Below, piece by piece: positions 48,415 through 59,227 of a stretch of DNA of 64,000 nucleotides (position 1 is its first letter; each line of letters starts with the position of its first letter). The translations under genes and the position numbers were made by a program. This stretch comes from SAR86 cluster bacterium. Lineage in GTDB: Bacteria; Pseudomonadota; Gammaproteobacteria; Magnimaribacterales; TMED112. The stretch spans positions 48,001 to 112,000 of the forward strand of contig CP097968.1 of assembly GCA_023703555.1 (NCBI GenBank). Reading direction: 5' to 3'. Below the pieces are notes generated by a model. That model saw only the letters and a list, made by a program, of their open reading frames with translations. It was not told where the DNA came from and did no database searches.

Positions 48415-49400
48415 GAATATTTTTTTTCTTGCTTTTTAATATCAGTATTGATGCAAACATTCTGGACAGAGAGGATGTTAAGTTATTTATTGAGACACAG
48501 TCTGCAACCACTGAGCTTACAAAAGAAGAAATTGAGAATTTTCTATCCAAAGCTGAAATTGTAAATAGAGTAATTGAATTAAGATCAAATCAGCCTGAGT
48601 CAACATTCTCTTGGAATAGGTACAGAAATATTTTCTTAAAAAGTTCCAAACTTAAAGCTGGCATAAATTTTCTTTTGGAAAATGAAAATCTGCTAAATAG
48701 GGTTGAAAATGAATATGGCGTATCTAAATTTTATATCGCTTCAATAATAGGTGCAGAAACAAGCTTTGGTAAAAATTTTGGAACGTTTAATCCTTTGGAT
48801 ACTATCTCAACACTTGCTTTTGAAGTCGGGAGCAACTTCTGGAAGAAGGAACTAATAAATCTACTCCAATTGTCAAAAAGATATGGCATGGATCCAAAAA
48901 ATATTAAAAGCTCTTGGGCTGGAGCTATAGGTATAGGGCAATTCATACCATCAAGCTATAACAGCTATGGTGTTGATTATGATGGAGACAGTATAGTTGA
49001 TCTTGTAAATTCACGTGAAGATGGAATAGCTTCTGTAGCAAATTATTTAAAAGTACATGGATGGGATCCTAACGAAGAAGTTGTTCAAGAGTTAAGCATA
49101 AACAAAAAATATTCGGCATTTAACGATGAAAAAATTCAAGCTATTGGAACTGACTTTAAATTAAATAATTTTCGAACAAAAGTTTCATCTAGTGATTTAA
49201 TTGAAAGTGGTCTAGTTGAAGAAGCAAATTATTCTGGTGAGGCCATACCTCTAGTTGTTTTTCAGGGACAAAATACAAAAATATACATAGGGTTTGACAA
49301 TTTTAGAGTAATAACTAAATATAACCAGAGCAGCTATTATGCCCTTGTTATACATCAGCTGGCTGTAGAGCTCAAAAAAAAATATGAAAAAGATAGTTAG
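48411..49400 (+). CDS. mltB: Membrane-bound lytic transglycosylase B (MltB)
   Basis: Cleaves peptidoglycan to 1,6-anhydroMurNAc products. ATG 48411 begins a signal peptide (MRIFFFLLFNISIDAN). The catalytic Glu is in SIIGAETSFG, followed by WAGAIGIGQFIPSSYNSYG and a DGDSIVDL calcium-type loop. No lipobox Cys is seen, so it may be soluble periplasmic rather than a lipoprotein. Length 329. It lies where E. coli has rlpA. It overlaps dacA by 17 nt. Confidence 0.9.
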   Translation: MRIFFFLLFNISIDANILDREDVKLFIETQSATTELTKEEIENFLSKAEIVNRVIELRSNQPESTFSWNRYRNIFLKSSKLKAGINFLLENENLLNRVENEYGVSKFYIASIIGAETSFGKNFGTFNPLDTISTLAFEVGSNFWKKELINLLQLSKRYGMDPKNIKSSWAGAIGIGQFIPSSYNSYGVDYDGDSIVDLVNSREDGIASVANYLKVHGWDPNEEVVQELSINKKYSAFNDEKIQAIGTDFKLNNFRTKVSSSDLIESGLVEEANYSGEAIPLVVFQGQNTKIYIGFDNFRVITKYNQSSYYALVIHQLAVELKKKYEKDS

Positions 49401-50514
49401 TTTTTTATTTATCTTCATTTCTTGTAATTTGTCTGCGATACCAAAAATTCAGGATTTTGGAGTAAGTAGCTACATTTTATTAGAACCAAATACAGGCAAA
49501 ATTCTTGCAAGTTTTAATGAGAATTCCCAAGTTGAACCTGCAAGCCTTACAAAGCTTATGACCAGTTTTGTTGTGGCAGATTATATCGAGAAAGGATTTA
49601 TTTCTCTTGAAGACGAGCCAACAATTTCTATAAAGGCCTGGAAAGCACCAGGCTCGAAAATGTTTATACGTGAGAGCACTCAGGTGAAGGTTGACGATTT
49701 AATAAAAGGGATGATTGTTCAGTCAGGAAATGATGCAAGTATTGCTTTGGCTGAGCATGTTGCTGGGACGGAAGAGAACTTTGTTTCCCTTATGAATGAT
49801 TATGCAAAAGAGCTGGGAATGCAAAATACGTCTTTTAATAACGCTTCAGGATTACCAGATCCCATAAATCTTACAACAGCATTTGATCTTGCTTTGTTAA
49901 CAAGTTCCCTGATAAAAAATTTTCCATCGCATTATGAGAACTATTCCATTAAATCCTTTTCTTATAATTCCATTGAGCAAAAGAATAGAAACCGTCTTTT
50001 GTGGAGAGATAAAATTTTTGATGGAGTTAAGACAGGTTGGACAGAAAGTGCAGGATATTGCCTGATAGGGTCTGCAATAGTTGGAGACATGAGGTTAGTG
50101 GCTGTAGTCCTTGGTAGCGAAGATGATAAGAGGTTTAATGATGTTGCCTCTTTAATAAATTATGGATTTAGATATTTTGTTACAGAAAGAAAAGTTAGGA
50201 GCAATGAGTCTTTAAAAAAGTTAAAAGTTGTTGGAGGTGTTGATATTGAAGTGTCTTTAGGCGTAGTTGAAGATATAGTAATCACCCTGCAAAAAGACCA
50301 AAAAGATAGCCTTAGATATGAAATTGAAGCTCCAAAGAGCATTTTAGCGCCTGTATTTGCTGGTGATTTTGCTGGTAAGATAAAGGCATATGATGATGAA
50401 AATAATTTGGTTATTGAACAAGAGCTTGTCTATTTAGAATCAGTTGAAAGTTTAGGTTTTTTACAGAGAATTCTCTCAATAATTTGGAATTGGATAAAAT
50501 CTTTATTTACTTAG
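49384..50514 (+). CDS. dacA: D-alanyl-D-alanine carboxypeptidase (PBP5/6 type)
   Basis: Trims the terminal D-Ala of pentapeptides. A signal peptide (MKKIVSFLFIFISCNLSA) precedes the peptidase domain with SLTK (PASLTKLMT), SGN (VQSGNDASI) and KTG (VKTGWTESAG). A beta-rich PBP5_C domain fills about 270-350, and the C-terminal amphipathic anchor LQRILSIIWNWIKSLF is present. Length 376. The 3' end overlaps the convergent holA by 12 nt. Confidence 0.95.
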   Translation: MKKIVSFLFIFISCNLSAIPKIQDFGVSSYILLEPNTGKILASFNENSQVEPASLTKLMTSFVVADYIEKGFISLEDEPTISIKAWKAPGSKMFIRESTQVKVDDLIKGMIVQSGNDASIALAEHVAGTEENFVSLMNDYAKELGMQNTSFNNASGLPDPINLTTAFDLALLTSSLIKNFPSHYENYSIKSFSYNSIEQKNRNRLLWRDKIFDGVKTGWTESAGYCLIGSAIVGDMRLVAVVLGSEDDKRFNDVASLINYGFRYFVTERKVRSNESLKKLKVVGGVDIEVSLGVVEDIVITLQKDQKDSLRYEIEAPKSILAPVFAGDFAGKIKAYDDENNLVIEQELVYLESVESLGFLQRILSIIWNWIKSLFT

Positions 50515-51459
50515 AGAGGCCATTTCTCTAACAATTTCTCTCCCCATAAACCAAGGATTTGATTTGATTACTCCCTTTAAAGATTTATCAAGACCTGATA
50601 ATAAGCTTATTAATTTTTTTAAATTGTAGAAGGAAATTTTTTTTTCGAGATTTAGGTATGCTTTTTCTTGCTCTCCCCAAAGCCTTAACTCTGCAAGTCC
50701 TTTACCCTCCTTAATAAGGCTCAGTGCCTTACAGTCTCTCGTGAGCATCCATAACAAAAGAGCTGATGAGTTTCGATCATTTTTTTCCATTGAGTCAACT
50801 ATTGAAACAGACTTTTCTATATTACCGCTTAGAATATGCTCAATTAGTTTAAAACTATTTTTAATTGAGTTGTCAGCAACATATTTCAATTCTTTGGATC
50901 CATTATCGAAAAGAATTTTTTCTATATCTAAATCATTCGCCAGCAGACTAAAATTTCCCTCGTACATTTCAATTAGTTTTGAAATCTCAAAATTACTTGG
51001 CAGATTAGTGCTATATACAAGTGATATATAATTTTTAATATCTTCTTTATTTCGAATATTGCAGTCTATTGCTGCTGTATTCTCACTAAAAATATTAAGG
51101 ATTTCTTCTACCGTTTTAATTTTGACTTTATTTAGATCAATCAATGCAACAAACTCTGATGGACTTTTTTGGATGTATGTAAGCTTTTCTTTAATATCTT
51201 TTGTAACTCTAGATCTCTTAAGATTAATTATTAAAATTTTTTTTTGACTAAAAAGACTATTTGAAAATAAAAAATTTTGTATAATTTTCTCGAAGTCATC
51301 GTCTTCAAGATCTAATTTTATTTTTTCAGAGTGTATCTCCTGATTTTTTAAGATTTTTTTAGAAGTCTTTACCTTAAGTATTTCTTCTTCACCAAACAAA
51401 ATAAAAAACTTACCTTCAAAATTATTCTTATGTAGAAATTGGGTTGCAGACAGTCTCAC
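50503..51459 (-). CDS. holA: DNA polymerase III delta subunit
   Basis: Clamp-loader subunit. It is poorly conserved in sequence; N-terminal FILFGEEEIL and a C-terminal SLLSGLDKSLKG fit HolA. The call also rests on leuS-lptE-holA gene order. GTG 51459 is preferred over TTG 51477 because it gives MRLSATQF, like the short N terminus of known HolA, and overlaps the lptE stop as GTGA. Length 318 is normal. Confidence 0.88.
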   Translation of the reverse strand: MRLSATQFLHKNNFEGKFFILFGEEEILKVKTSKKILKNQEIHSEKIKLDLEDDDFEKIIQNFLFSNSLFSQKKILIINLKRSRVTKDIKEKLTYIQKSPSEFVALIDLNKVKIKTVEEILNIFSENTAAIDCNIRNKEDIKNYISLVYSTNLPSNFEISKLIEMYEGNFSLLANDLDIEKILFDNGSKELKYVADNSIKNSFKLIEHILSGNIEKSVSIVDSMEKNDRNSSALLLWMLTRDCKALSLIKEGKGLAELRLWGEQEKAYLNLEKKISFYNLKKLISLLSGLDKSLKGVIKSNPWFMGREIVREMASLSK

Positions 51460-51839
51460 TCTTTTAATTTTATGCAAAAATCTCTAAGAATTGCAGATTT
51501 GTAATTTTCAACTTGTGAATTTGATATATTGCTTGAAATATAATTTGTTGGGACCATTTGCATCGACGTCAACATATTAATACCATCCTGAGTATTCACT
51601 TTAATTGATGCCATAATTTTCTTATTAAATTCAAGCCCTGATGAATTAATATTTGATGTTAATTCCTTGACCATGAAGTCTGAAATATGAATTTTCTTAT
51701 CATAACTGGACATGCATGATAGAAGCACAAACTTTTCACCATTGCTGAAAGTGTTATCGAAAGTAACATAATTTATGTCTTTTATAGTGCTTGAGCATGA
51801 CACAAGAAAAACAATTAAGAATATATTACGAATGTACAA
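51456..51839 (-). CDS. lptE: LPS-assembly lipoprotein LptE (by position)
   Basis: Short lipoprotein plug partner of LptD. A signal with lipobox VFLVSCSS gives the acylated Cys at about residue 15. The body is 110 residues and shows little family similarity that I can see, so the name rests on the leuS-lptE-holA position and size. The start is TTG 51839, inside the leuS end. At 127 residues it is shorter than E. coli LptE (193), in step with the compact LptD at 12798. Confidence 0.65.
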   Translation of the reverse strand: MYIRNIFLIVFLVSCSSTIKDINYVTFDNTFSNGEKFVLLSCMSSYDKKIHISDFMVKELTSNINSSGLEFNKKIMASIKVNTQDGINMLTSMQMVPTNYISSNISNSQVENYKSAILRDFCIKLKE

Positions 51840-54222
51840 AATTAACTAACCTCCCTTCAACATGAATTACTTTAGCAATTTTTTTATTCTTAAGATGCTC
51901 TAAAACATTCTTATTTAATAAAGCAGCTTGTTCAATCTCCGTTTTTGTTAAGGATGATGAAATCTCGATATTCCCTCTTAATTTACCATTTACTTGAATA
52001 ATAATTTTTGTGTTCAGATTTGTATCTTGAAAAAAACTATCTTCTGGCCAAGATTGCTCATGTATATTTCCGTTAAATATATTGCAATATAGCTTATCTG
52101 ATATATGCGGAGCTATTGGAGACAAAGCAAGTAGTAGAAATCTATAGCATTTCAGAAATTCTAATTTGTCGGCATTAAATATATCTCCTTCAAATCTTGC
52201 GCTCATATTATTGAGAATTTCCATGCATGATGACACAACTGTATTAAAGTTAAATCTCTTTTTATAATCATCATTTATTTTTATCATTAATTTAATATTT
52301 TCCTCATGAACAGATAATTCTGTAGCTTTAAAATTGGCATCGTCTAATGAATATATTTGAAAAGAGAATGACCATAATCTTTTTAAAAATTTATAACAAC
52401 CTTCTAGTCCTGCATCAGACCACTCCAAAGATTGCTCAGGCGGGCTTGCAAATATCATAAAAGTCCTAATAGCATCAGCACCAAAAACCTTAATATATTG
52501 CTCAGGATCAACAGTGTTACCCTTTGACTTTGACATTTTTGAACCATCTTTTAAAACCATGCCTTGGGTAAGAAGCTTTTTAAATGGCTCATCTCCACTT
52601 AAATAACCTAAATCCCTTAGTACTTTATGAAAAAATCTAGAATAAAGTAAATGTAAAATTGCGTGTTCAATTCCACCGATGTAAAGATCTACTGGAAGCC
52701 AATAATCAGTTTCTTTGTTAAATGGCGTACTTTTTTCATTTGCAGATGGAAATCTGGCGTAGTACCAAGAGGATTCCATGAAAGTATCAAATGTATCAGT
52801 TTCCCTAATAAAGCCATTGGTAGCATTTACAAAATTCTCTTCATTTTTAAGTATTGGTAAAGGATTATTTTCATCTACAGGAAGCCTTATTGGAAGTTCT
52901 TTTAGACCTTCTGTGAATGATTTACCATTTTTGTATTTTATAGGTATTGGGCACCCCCAATAACGTTGCCTACTTACTCCCCAATCTCTCAAACGATATT
53001 GTATTGTAGCTTTTCCAGTATTATTTTTTTCTAGATTTTTTATGATTTTTTCTATTGCTATATCTGAATGGAGGTCATTAAATGATGACGAGTTTATTAG
53101 TTTACCTTTTTCAGAAAATGGAAGTATTTCACTTCCATCTCTTTCAATAACTTTGATTATCTTCTCATCATACTTTGAGGCAAATTCATAATCTCTTTCA
53201 TCATGTGCTGGCACTCCCATTATTACTCCAGTTCCATATTCCATTAGAACGTAGTTAATAATCCAGATTGGTAACTTCTCTCCTGTTATTGGGTGAATCC
53301 CAACAATGCTAGTTTTAAATCCTTTTTTTTCTGTTGTTTTGAGTTCAGCTTCTGCTTTTTTTATTTTTTGGCAATTAACCATAAATTCATGTAATGATTT
53401 GTCACTGGATGCTAACTTTTTTGCTAGTGGATGATCAGGTGATATTCCCAAAAAGGTAACCCCAAAAATAGTATCTGCACGAGTTGTAAATGCAGTGAGC
53501 CTATCTCTGGTATTTTCAATTTGAAATGAAATTTCTGCGCCATATGATTTTCCAATCCAGTTTTTTTGCATTGTTTTGACATTTTCTGGCCAATCAAGTT
53601 GCTCTAAAGATTTCTCAAGCTCATCAGCATAATTAGTAATTTTAAGAAACCATTGATCTATTTCCTTAAGTTCAATTTTTGCACCAGATCTCCATCCCTT
53701 TCCATCTATGACTTGTTCATTAGCAAGAACTGTCTTATCGATTGGATCCCAATTGACCATAGACTTTTTCTTGTATACCAATCCCTGCTCAAACATTTTT
53801 ATAAAAATCTCTTGCTCATGTTTATAGTATTCTGGCTCACATGTTTTTAATTCTTTTTCCCATGCATAGCTATATCCAAGTGATTTAAGCTGCTGTTTCA
53901 TTGTTTCAATATTTTTTTCAGTCCATTTCATTGGATGTGTTTTATTTTCTATTGCAGCATTTTCAGCTGGCAGACCAAAGGCATCCCACCCCATAGGTTG
54001 AAAGACATTGAAGCCTTGAGTTCTTTTAAACCTTGAAACAACATCTCCAATTGTATAGTTTCTCACATGTCCCATGTGAAGCTTGCCCGAGGGATAAGGG
54101 AACATAGAAAGACAATAATATTTAGGTTTTTTTGAATCTACATTTATTGAATACAAATCTTCTGATTGCCATTTATCTTGGATCTCACTCTCTATAACAA
54201 TGTGGTTATATTCACTTTCCAT
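51826..54222 (-). CDS. leuS: Leucyl-tRNA synthetase
   Basis: Charges tRNA-Leu. HIGH-type [16 protein letters not shown] is near residue 42, the CP1 editing domain (about 220-410, with [11 protein letters not shown] and [13 protein letters not shown]) is present, and [12 protein letters not shown] carries KMSKS. ATG 54222 ([11 protein letters not shown]) is chosen; an upstream in-frame ATG gives a non-family extension into accC. Length 798 is shorter than E. coli (860), with trimmed C-terminal regions. It follows accC with 1 nt between stop and start. Confidence 0.96.
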   Translation of the reverse strand: MESEYNHIVIESEIQDKWQSEDLYSINVDSKKPKYYCLSMFPYPSGKLHMGHVRNYTIGDVVSRFKRTQGFNVFQPMGWDAFGLPAENAAIENKTHPMKWTEKNIETMKQQLKSLGYSYAWEKELKTCEPEYYKHEQEIFIKMFEQGLVYKKKSMVNWDPIDKTVLANEQVIDGKGWRSGAKIELKEIDQWFLKITNYADELEKSLEQLDWPENVKTMQKNWIGKSYGAEISFQIENTRDRLTAFTTRADTIFGVTFLGISPDHPLAKKLASSDKSLHEFMVNCQKIKKAEAELKTTEKKGFKTSIVGIHPITGEKLPIWIINYVLMEYGTGVIMGVPAHDERDYEFASKYDEKIIKVIERDGSEILPFSEKGKLINSSSFNDLHSDIAIEKIIKNLEKNNTGKATIQYRLRDWGVSRQRYWGCPIPIKYKNGKSFTEGLKELPIRLPVDENNPLPILKNEENFVNATNGFIRETDTFDTFMESSWYYARFPSANEKSTPFNKETDYWLPVDLYIGGIEHAILHLLYSRFFHKVLRDLGYLSGDEPFKKLLTQGMVLKDGSKMSKSKGNTVDPEQYIKVFGADAIRTFMIFASPPEQSLEWSDAGLEGCYKFLKRLWSFSFQIYSLDDANFKATELSVHEENIKLMIKINDDYKKRFNFNTVVSSCMEILNNMSARFEGDIFNADKLEFLKCYRFLLLALSPIAPHISDKLYCNIFNGNIHEQSWPEDSFFQDTNLNTKIIIQVNGKLRGNIEISSSLTKTEIEQAALLNKNVLEHLKNKKIAKVIHVEGRLVNFVHS

Positions 54223-54223
54223 T

Positions 54224-55564
54224 TTATAAAATTTTTTCTTCGAGATATTTAATATAGTGATCGCTTTTCCTAAAGCCTTCATCACTCATAATTCTTCTAT
54301 GTAGATCTAAATTAGTGTCTATTCCTTCAATTACTGTTTCATCTAGTGCCATTTTCATTTTATTAAGCACTCTTTCTCTATTTGAGTCTTTTACAATTAT
54401 CTCAGCAATAAGTGAATCGTAATCAGGAGGAATCTTATAACCAGAATAAATTTGCGATTCAAATCTTACGTGGTAACCACCTGGCCTATGTACTGTTTTA
54501 ATCTGGCCTGGTGATGGAACAAATGTTTTTGGATTTTCTGCATTGATCCTGCATTGCATTGCATGCCCATTAATTTTTAGAACATTTTGATTGAGTTTAA
54601 ATTCGTTTTCAAGAGCTAAGATTAATTGTGATTGAACTAAATCTACACCTGTAATCATTTCAGTAACTGTATGTTCAACTTGGATCCTTGTATTCATTTC
54701 AATGAAAAAAAATTGGCCATCTTCATAAAGGAATTCTAATGTTCCTGCTCCCTTATACTTGAGCGATTTGCATGCCTCAACTGAAATTTTTTGTATTTCC
54801 TCAAGCTTTTCAATTGGGACATTTATTGCAGGCGCCTCTTCTACAATTTTTTGGTATTTTCGTTGCATCGAACAATCTCTTGAAAAAAGGTGAACAGCAT
54901 TACCTTTGCCATCACCAAAAATTTGTATCTCAATGTGCCGGGGCTTTAAAAGAAACTTTTCTATAAAAACTTTGTCACTTCCAAAAGAAAAATCCGCCTC
55001 TGTTTTAGCGCTCTGGATTTCATCCCATAAATTATCTTTCTTATGTACAACTCGCATTCCTCTTCCACCACCACCTGCAGAGGCTTTAACTATAACTGGA
55101 TAACCAATTTTTTCTACTTTATCTTGAATTTGTTCCTCAGTAGTAATTTCTCCATCGTACCCAGGAACAGTAGGAACATTAAGCTCCTGCATTATTTCTT
55201 TTGCCTTAATTTTGTCTCCCATAGAAGCAATGACTCCAACATCTGGCCCCACAAACTTAAACCCACTTTTCTCACACTTTTCAGCAAAATCAGCATTCTC
55301 AGCAAGGAAACCAAAACCTGGATATATAGCATCACAATTACCAAGTTCTGCCGCAGATATAATGGCAGCCTCGTTAAGATAACTATCTTTAACACTAGCT
55401 GGTCCAATGCAAATTGCATCGTCTGAAAGTTTTAAATGTTTTTGATCTTTATCAGCTGTTGAATACACAGAAGAAACTTCGTATCCCAACTCCCTTGCAG
55501 CACGTAAAGCACGAATTGCAATAACTCCACGATTTGCAATTAATATTTTTTTAGTCTTTTTCAA
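54224..55564 (-). CDS. accC: Acetyl-CoA carboxylase biotin carboxylase subunit
   Basis: Carboxylates biotin on AccB with ATP and bicarbonate. It starts [33 protein letters not shown] is the ATP-grasp loop; [20 protein letters not shown] is the active-site segment. TTG 55564 is the start, overlapping accB by 14 nt. Length 446 is normal. The aroQ-accB-accC order is the usual one. Confidence 0.96.
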   Translation of the reverse strand: MKKTKKILIANRGVIAIRALRAARELGYEVSSVYSTADKDQKHLKLSDDAICIGPASVKDSYLNEAAIISAAELGNCDAIYPGFGFLAENADFAEKCEKSGFKFVGPDVGVIASMGDKIKAKEIMQELNVPTVPGYDGEITTEEQIQDKVEKIGYPVIVKASAGGGGRGMRVVHKKDNLWDEIQSAKTEADFSFGSDKVFIEKFLLKPRHIEIQIFGDGKGNAVHLFSRDCSMQRKYQKIVEEAPAINVPIEKLEEIQKISVEACKSLKYKGAGTLEFLYEDGQFFFIEMNTRIQVEHTVTEMITGVDLVQSQLILALENEFKLNQNVLKINGHAMQCRINAENPKTFVPSPGQIKTVHRPGGYHVRFESQIYSGYKIPPDYDSLIAEIIVKDSNRERVLNKMKMALDETVIEGIDTNLDLHRRIMSDEGFRKSDHYIKYLEEKIL

Positions 55565-55997
55565 GAGTGATTATTACCTCGTCAAATTCCACAGGCTGTG
55601 CATTCTCAACAAGTATATCTTTTATTGTTCCGTTGAATTCACTTTTTACTTGATTCATCATTTTCATAGCTTCAACAATGCAAAGAGTATCACCCACTTT
55701 AATTTTTTGCCCTATTTCAACAAACGGAGGTTTATCTGGTGCAGGGCTTCGATAAAAGGTCCCAACCATCGGAGATTTTACATCTATAAGATCTATAAGA
55801 CCCTTATTATCTTCCTCAAGTGGTTGAGCTTTAGATAAATTATCAAGTTTATTTTGGCTAATAAATTGAGTGCTGTTATTAACAATCTCCTTTTTTCTAT
55901 TAATTCTTACACTTTCTTCACCTTCTTTTACCTCTATTTCATTCAAATCCGATTCCTGAAGCATTTCGATGAGTTTTTTTATTTTTCTAAGATCCAT
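55551..55997 (-). CDS. accB: Biotin carboxyl carrier protein
   Basis: Carries biotin between AccC and the carboxyltransferase. The biotinyl Lys is in [13 protein letters not shown] near residue 114, preceded by [16 protein letters not shown] and an acidic linker. Length 148 is normal. It overlaps aroQ by 11 nt and accC by 14 nt. Transcription probably starts at the aroQ promoter, which carries the phased repeats noted below. Confidence 0.95.
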   Translation of the reverse strand: MDLRKIKKLIEMLQESDLNEIEVKEGEESVRINRKKEIVNNSTQFISQNKLDNLSKAQPLEEDNKGLIDLIDVKSPMVGTFYRSPAPDKPPFVEIGQKIKVGDTLCIVEAMKMMNQVKSEFNGTIKDILVENAQPVEFDEVIITLEKD

Positions 55998-56421
55998 TTA
56001 TACCTCTCATAATTTTTTCAACTGCAAATTCATACCCATCAAAACCAAACCCAACAATTGAACCAATTGCAATATCGTTGAAATATGATTTATGTCTAAA
56101 ATCTTCTCTTGCATAAACATTTGAGATATGAACCTCAAAGAATTTTATTTGCACAGAAAGAATTGCATCTCTAATTGCTATGCTAGTATGAGTATGTGCG
56201 CCAAAGTTAAAAATACCGTAGTCGTATGGCTCTAACTTATGGGTATGAATTTTTTCAACAATATCCTTTTCAGAATTACTTTGATAAAAATCAAAGTCAA
56301 CATTGTATTCACGGGATAACAATCTATCCTTGAGATCATCTAAAGTTTGCTTACCATAAAGCTTAACTTCTCTACTTCCAAGCATGTTTAAATTAACACC
56401 ATTTATGATTAAAATTTTCAT
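55987..56421 (-). CDS. aroQ: 3-dehydroquinate dehydratase, type II
   Basis: Third shikimate step. Type II signatures: [46 protein letters not shown] and [17 protein letters not shown]. Length 144 is normal. It heads the aroQ-accB-accC unit. A well-formed promoter with a -10 seven bases before its ATG suggests a leaderless transcript. Confidence 0.96.
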   Translation of the reverse strand: MKILIINGVNLNMLGSREVKLYGKQTLDDLKDRLLSREYNVDFDFYQSNSEKDIVEKIHTHKLEPYDYGIFNFGAHTHTSIAIRDAILSVQIKFFEVHISNVYAREDFRHKSYFNDIAIGSIVGFGFDGYEFAVEKIMRGINGS

Positions 56422-56426
56422 TTAAA

Positions 56427-56466
56427 AGATTTTAAGAGATTTTAATGGTAATTTCAAAGATTTTAA
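56427..56466. repeat. Three phased direct repeats AGATTTTAA in the aroQ-accBC promoter
   Basis: Exact 9-bp copies lie at 56427-56435, 56437-56445 and 56458-56466, with starts 10 and 21 bp apart, close to one and two helical turns. A near copy (AGATTTTAT) is at 56505-56513. The exact copies overlap the -10 and surround the -35 of the aroQ promoter. Confidence 0.6.
56429..56457 (-). promoter_or_regulatory. aroQ-accB-accC promoter
   Basis: On the minus strand TTGAAA (56452-56457), a 17-nt spacer and TAAAAT (56429-56434) are followed by 7 nt and the aroQ ATG. The predicted start is at or one base before the ATG. Confidence 0.6.
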
Positions 56467-56550
56467 ATACTTTTTGACGATATATTTCTTACTTATATTG
56501 ATAAAGATTTTATTATCTTTTAATCAAATATCCTTTTAAATCATCGTCAC

Positions 56551-56578
56551 TTTACAGCTAATTATACTTGTTTATAAT
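56551..56578 (+). promoter_or_regulatory. hemB-trxA promoter
   Basis: TTTACA (56551-56556), a 16-nt spacer and TATAAT (56573-56578), nine bases before the hemB ATG at 56588. The predicted leader is about 3 nt and no Shine-Dalgarno is present. Confidence 0.65.
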
Positions 56579-56587
56579 TACTTTCCC

Positions 56588-57577
56588 ATGAAAAAGCTTA
56601 CTAGAAATTTCCCTAAGACTAGAGCTAGACGACTACGTAAAAATCTAGCCATAAGAAACTTGGTTGCTGAAACTAATTTGGATATTTCTAAATTAATCCA
56701 GCCATTATTTGTATCAGATTCAATTAAAGATACAGAAGAGATTATTTCTATGCCAGGACAATATAGGTTTTCAAAAGAAATGCTTAAATTTGAAATTGAA
56801 CAATTGTTGAAGCTTGGATTGAGTACAGTTGCGTTATTTCCACATCTCCAGAAAGTTAAAAAAAATAACGAAGGCTCAGAGGCAATTAATCCTGATAATT
56901 TTTTATGTAATGTAATAAAAGATGTAAAAATTGAATTTCCTGAACTTGTTGTTATTGCAGACATTGCACTAGATCCATACACTTCATCCGGACATGATGG
57001 GATTCTAAAAGGAGGCTACATTGATAATGACCTAACTCTAGACGCACTTAGTGAAATGTCCATTAACCTTGCTGATGTTGGTACTGATATTCTTGCTCCT
57101 TCAGATATGATGGATGGAAGGATTGGCGTTATCAGAGATAGGCTTGAAGAAAAAGAATACAAGGATGTCATCCTGATCAGCTATGCAGTTAAGTACGCTT
57201 CAAACTACTATGGCCCTTTTAGAGACGCAGTAGGTTCAACTAACGACAATGGCATATCAAAAGATTCTTATCAAATGGATTACAGAAATATTAAAGAGGC
57301 GCATAAAGAGGTTCAGCTAGATATTGAAGAGGGTGCGGATATAGTAATGGTTAAGCCTGCTCTTTCAAACCTTGACATTATTAATTCAATATCTAAAAGT
57401 TATGATGTGCCAGTCTTTTCTTATCAAGTAAGTGGCGAGTATTCAATGCTTAAATATGGTATTGACAAAAAATTATTCGACTCTAATGTAATACCTGAGA
57501 CCTTAATGAGCATCTTTCGAGCAGGATCCAACTCAATTCTGACATATTTTGCAAAATTAATGGCTGAGAATAAATGA
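56588..57577 (+). CDS. hemB: Delta-aminolevulinic acid dehydratase
   Basis: Makes porphobilinogen from two ALA. The active-site lysines are in SYAVKYASNYYGPFRDA and MVKPAL. The metal region reads DIALDPYTSSGHDGIL, lacking the three cysteines of zinc enzymes, so this is the Mg-type HemB as in Pseudomonas. Length 329 is normal. It overlaps trxA by 4 nt. hemC and hemD lie just beyond rho on the other strand. Confidence 0.96.
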   Translation: MKKLTRNFPKTRARRLRKNLAIRNLVAETNLDISKLIQPLFVSDSIKDTEEIISMPGQYRFSKEMLKFEIEQLLKLGLSTVALFPHLQKVKKNNEGSEAINPDNFLCNVIKDVKIEFPELVVIADIALDPYTSSGHDGILKGGYIDNDLTLDALSEMSINLADVGTDILAPSDMMDGRIGVIRDRLEEKEYKDVILISYAVKYASNYYGPFRDAVGSTNDNGISKDSYQMDYRNIKEAHKEVQLDIEEGADIVMVKPALSNLDIINSISKSYDVPVFSYQVSGEYSMLKYGIDKKLFDSNVIPETLMSIFRAGSNSILTYFAKLMAENK

Positions 57578-57891
57578 CAAAATCAATTACCAGCAACAAT
57601 TTTAACAGCGACGTTTTGGAAAATGAAAAACTCGTTTTAGTTGACTTTTGGGCGGAATGGTGCGGTCCATGTAAACAAATTGCTCCAAGGTTGGAGGAAT
57701 TGGAAAATAAATACGAAAATAACTTATCAGTTTGTAAAGTTGATGTAGATCAAAACAGGGATTTAGCACTAGAGTACAATGTCAGAAGTATTCCATCTTT
57801 ATTGTTATTTAAATCAGGACAAAATATTGATACTTTGATAGGCGCAGTAACTCTTGAAGAGCTTGAAGATTTCGTAACTAGAAATCTCTAA
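57574..57891 (+). CDS. trxA: Thioredoxin
   Basis: 105-residue thioredoxin with the redox motif WAEWCGPCKQIAPRL, the cis-Pro loop SIPSLLLF and DVDQNRDLALEYNVRSIP. No signal peptide, so cytosolic. ATGA overlap with hemB indicates coupling. It is followed by rho as in many gammaproteobacteria (trxA-rho) with a 67-nt gap that holds a separate rho promoter. Confidence 0.96.
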   Translation: MTKSITSNNFNSDVLENEKLVLVDFWAEWCGPCKQIAPRLEELENKYENNLSVCKVDVDQNRDLALEYNVRSIPSLLLFKSGQNIDTLIGAVTLEELEDFVTRNL

Positions 57892-57894
57892 GTC

Positions 57895-57922
57895 TTTACA
57901 ATATAGAATAAAGTGATATCTT
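57895..57922 (+). promoter_or_regulatory. rho promoter with extended -10
   Basis: TTTACA (57895-57900), a 16-nt spacer and TATCTT (57917-57922) preceded by TGA (extended -10). The predicted leader to the rho ATG is about 30 nt. Confidence 0.45.
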
Positions 57923-57958
57923 AAAGATTCTAAATCTCCATTCAGACTACTAATTTTT

Positions 57959-59227
57959 ATGAATACATTAGAACTTAAACAGAAAGGTACAAAAGATCTT
58001 TTAGAAATCGCTGAACAACACGGCATAAAAAATATATCTAGACAAAAAAAAGCCGATATTATTTTTAATATTCTTAAATCTGTTTCAATCGAAGACAAAG
58101 ATCTCACAGGAGGTGGGATTCTTGAAACCTTACCAGATGGATTTGGTTTTTTAAGATCACCTTGGGGCTCTTTCCAAGCTGGCCCTGATGATGTTTATGT
58201 TTCGCCGAGTCAAATAAGAAAATTTAATCTTAGAACTGGTGATTTTGTTGTTGGAAGTATAAGACCTCCCCGTGAACAAGAAAGGTACTTTGCCCTAGTG
58301 CAAGTAGAAACAATCAATGACGCAGAACCAAGAAAAAGTCAGGAAAAAATTGCATTCGAAAACTTAACACCTTTATTTCCCGACGCAAGACTAAAACTTG
58401 AAACAGGCTCTGGTAGTTCAGAGGATATTTCATCAAGAATAATCGACTTAGTTGCACCAATTGGAAAAGGGCAAAGAGGATTAATTGTTTCTCCACCTAA
58501 AGCTGGTAAAACACTTCTTCTGCAAAATATAGCCCAATCAATTATTAAAAACAGCCCAGAAACCCATGTAATTGTATTGTTGATAGATGAGAGACCTGAA
58601 GAAGTTACAGACATGCAAAGATCTGTAAATGCTGAGGTCATAGCAAGTACTTTTGATGAGTCTCCCCAAAGACACGTACAAGTTGCTGACCTTGTTATAG
58701 AAAAAGCAAAAAGACTTGTTGAACACAAAAAAGATGTTGTTATTTTACTTGATTCAATAACAAGATTAGGCCGTGCTTATAATACTGTTCAACCTGCAAG
58801 TGGAAAAATTTTAACAGGGGGTGTTGATTCAAATGCTCTGGAGAGACCAAAAAGATTTTACGGAGCAGCTAGGAATATTGAAGAAGGAGGCAGTCTTACA
58901 ATTTTAGCTACAGCTCTTGTTGAAACAGGATCGAAAATGGATGAAGTTATATATGAGGAATTTAAAGGAACAGGAAACATGGAAGTTCATTTAGAAAGAA
59001 AAATTGCTGAAAGAAGAGTTTTTCCAGCTATAAATATCCTTAGATCAGGCACGAGAAGAGAAGATCTGTTAACCGATAAAGATGAACTTACAAGAATGCA
59101 TCTTTTAAGAAAAGTATTGTCTGAGATGGAAGACGTTGCTGCAACTGAATTTCTAATCTCGAAGCTTAAAAATTCAAAAACCAATGAAGAGTTCTTTGCC
59201 TCAATGACGAAAACAAAAGCTAAATAA
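57959..59227 (+). CDS. rho: Transcription termination factor Rho
   Basis: Hexameric RNA helicase. N-terminal helical and OB-fold RNA-binding domains (about 1-130; DGFGFLRSP), Walker [13 protein letters not shown], Walker [18 protein letters not shown], the Q-loop/R-loop and the C-terminal block [19 protein letters not shown]. Length 422 is normal. The 3' end overlaps hemD on the other strand by 8 nt. Rho-dependent termination would matter in this window, where most convergent ends lack hairpins. Confidence 0.97.
   Translation: MNTLELKQKGTKDLLEIAEQHGIKNISRQKKADIIFNILKSVSIEDKDLTGGGILETLPDGFGFLRSPWGSFQAGPDDVYVSPSQIRKFNLRTGDFVVGSIRPPREQERYFALVQVETINDAEPRKSQEKIAFENLTPLFPDARLKLETGSGSSEDISSRIIDLVAPIGKGQRGLIVSPPKAGKTLLLQNIAQSIIKNSPETHVIVLLIDERPEEVTDMQRSVNAEVIASTFDESPQRHVQVADLVIEKAKRLVEHKKDVVILLDSITRLGRAYNTVQPASGKILTGGVDSNALERPKRFYGAARNIEEGGSLTILATALVETGSKMDEVIYEEFKGTGNMEVHLERKIAERRVFPAINILRSGTRREDLLTDKDELTRMHLLRKVLSEMEDVAATEFLISKLKNSKTNEEFFASMTKTKAK

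Noticed and set aside
56500..56520. AAAGAT-TTTATT-ATCTTT hairpin as a terminator
   Set aside because: Only AT pairs, in a divergent promoter region where no transcript should end.
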